Source of the DNA: Pricia antarctica
GTDB taxonomy: Bacteria; Bacteroidota; Bacteroidia; Flavobacteriales; Flavobacteriaceae
Reading direction: 5' to 3'
Assembly (NCBI RefSeq): GCF_900101815.1
Contig: NZ_FNAO01000005.1
Span: 1-64,000, forward strand
Length of the DNA: 64,000 nt
The notes under the pieces were generated by a model. It saw nothing but the letters and a program-made list of their open reading frames with translations. It was not told the DNA's origin and made no database searches. Shown piece after piece: positions 63,801 to 64,000 of the stretch. The translations under genes were made by a program, and so were the position numbers. How positions within the stretch are numbered: position 1 is the stretch's first letter; every line of letters begins with the position of its first letter.

Positions 63801-64000
63801 TTATTTTTCGAGCAAAGGTTTTAGCTTGTTGATTATTTTATCTACAATAAGCGGTGCATCGGCCACGATAGACTCGCCGGTTATCGCGTCCACATCGCCC
63901 ATTTTGTAACTTCCCTCACCGGAGGTGGTCAGCATTACCGTTTTATTCTTGGTATTTTGGTTTTTGTCGGTAAAGGTTTGTACCGATGTAGGCGGTTTCC
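63801..64000 (-). CDS. Unidentified protein, C-terminal part (5' end outside window)
   Basis: The minus-strand frame is open from the window edge and ends at 63801. It reads SVQTFTDKNQNTKNKTVMLT, TSGEGSYKMGDVDAITGESI and VADAPLIVDKIINKLKPLLE, then K and stop. The TSGEG...TG pattern could be part of a flavodoxin-like fold, but too little is present to name it. It is just upstream of the CDP-alcohol phosphatidyltransferase gene and probably cotranscribed with it. Confidence 0.6.
   Translation of the reverse strand, partial: KPPTSVQTFTDKNQNTKNKTVMLTTSGEGSYKMGDVDAITGESIVADAPLIVDKIINKLKPLLEK

Noticed and set aside
1-64000. tRNA, rRNA, CRISPR arrays, prophage or transposase genes
   Set aside because: Looked for by eye on both strands and none seen; short or unusual RNAs could be missed without a covariance search.

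Overview
The window looks like a chromosomal segment of a marine member of the Flavobacteriaceae (Bacteroidota), close in style to Zobellia, Maribacter or Cellulophaga. The grounds are a SusC/SusD pair, many lipoproteins, TPR-LuxR and AraC regulators, formylglycine sulfatases, moderately AT-rich DNA and Bacteroidota-type promoters with a TAnnTTTG -7 box. No rRNA, tRNA, CRISPR array or intact insertion sequence was seen.

Positions 1-45,300 form a red-algal galactan (agar/carrageenan) utilisation region. The left edge holds a hexuronate-type MFS transporter cut by the window, a broken lactonase remnant and a CBM9-like protein. The SusC/SusD pair follows (3200-7874), then two VCBS-repeat lipoproteins (one with a haem c motif) and a TPR-LuxR regulator. 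Positions 15,754-25,850 look like an L-anhydrogalactose (agar-side) module: two GH117 enzymes interleaved with a zinc-type dehydrogenase, a KduD-like reductase, an aldehyde dehydrogenase, an enolase-superfamily cycloisomerase, a RhaT-like transporter and a DUF5060 TIM-barrel protein. Positions 26,415-45,262 look like a D-anhydrogalactose (carrageenan-side) module: an AraC regulator, a GntP permease, an overlapping four-gene pathway (cycloisomerase, aldehyde dehydrogenase, KDGal kinase, KDPGal aldolase), GH129, and an operon of sulfatase, GH127, sugar porter, GH16 and two more sulfatases.

The most striking signal is not a gene. A direct-repeat operator (GGTTAAAATAATG, 7 bases, AAGGTAAAAT) followed at a fixed distance by a TTTG promoter box occurs in front of susC, gntP, the four-gene pathway operon and the first sulfatase. 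A fifth copy at 45,413 precedes no gene and leads into a stretch of hairpins. This ties the distant SusC/SusD pair to the carrageenan-side module and suggests one regulon, probably run by the AraC protein at 26,415.

Positions 45,800-64,000 are a different block: a stress and central-metabolism island with a Met-rich lipoprotein, three BON-domain paralogues, phosphoglycerate mutase, a PfkB kinase, class I aldolase, glucokinase, an MgtC/SapB protein, an Mla-type lipid transport operon, and a P-loop kinase/APH pair. It is littered with gene remains (PEP synthase, Nudix, Usp, phosphoribosyltransferase, alpha/beta hydrolases, debranching enzyme and others). A second shared promoter signal, TGA-N6-TCATTTT of CRP/FNR type with a -7 box at fixed spacing, occurs five times here.
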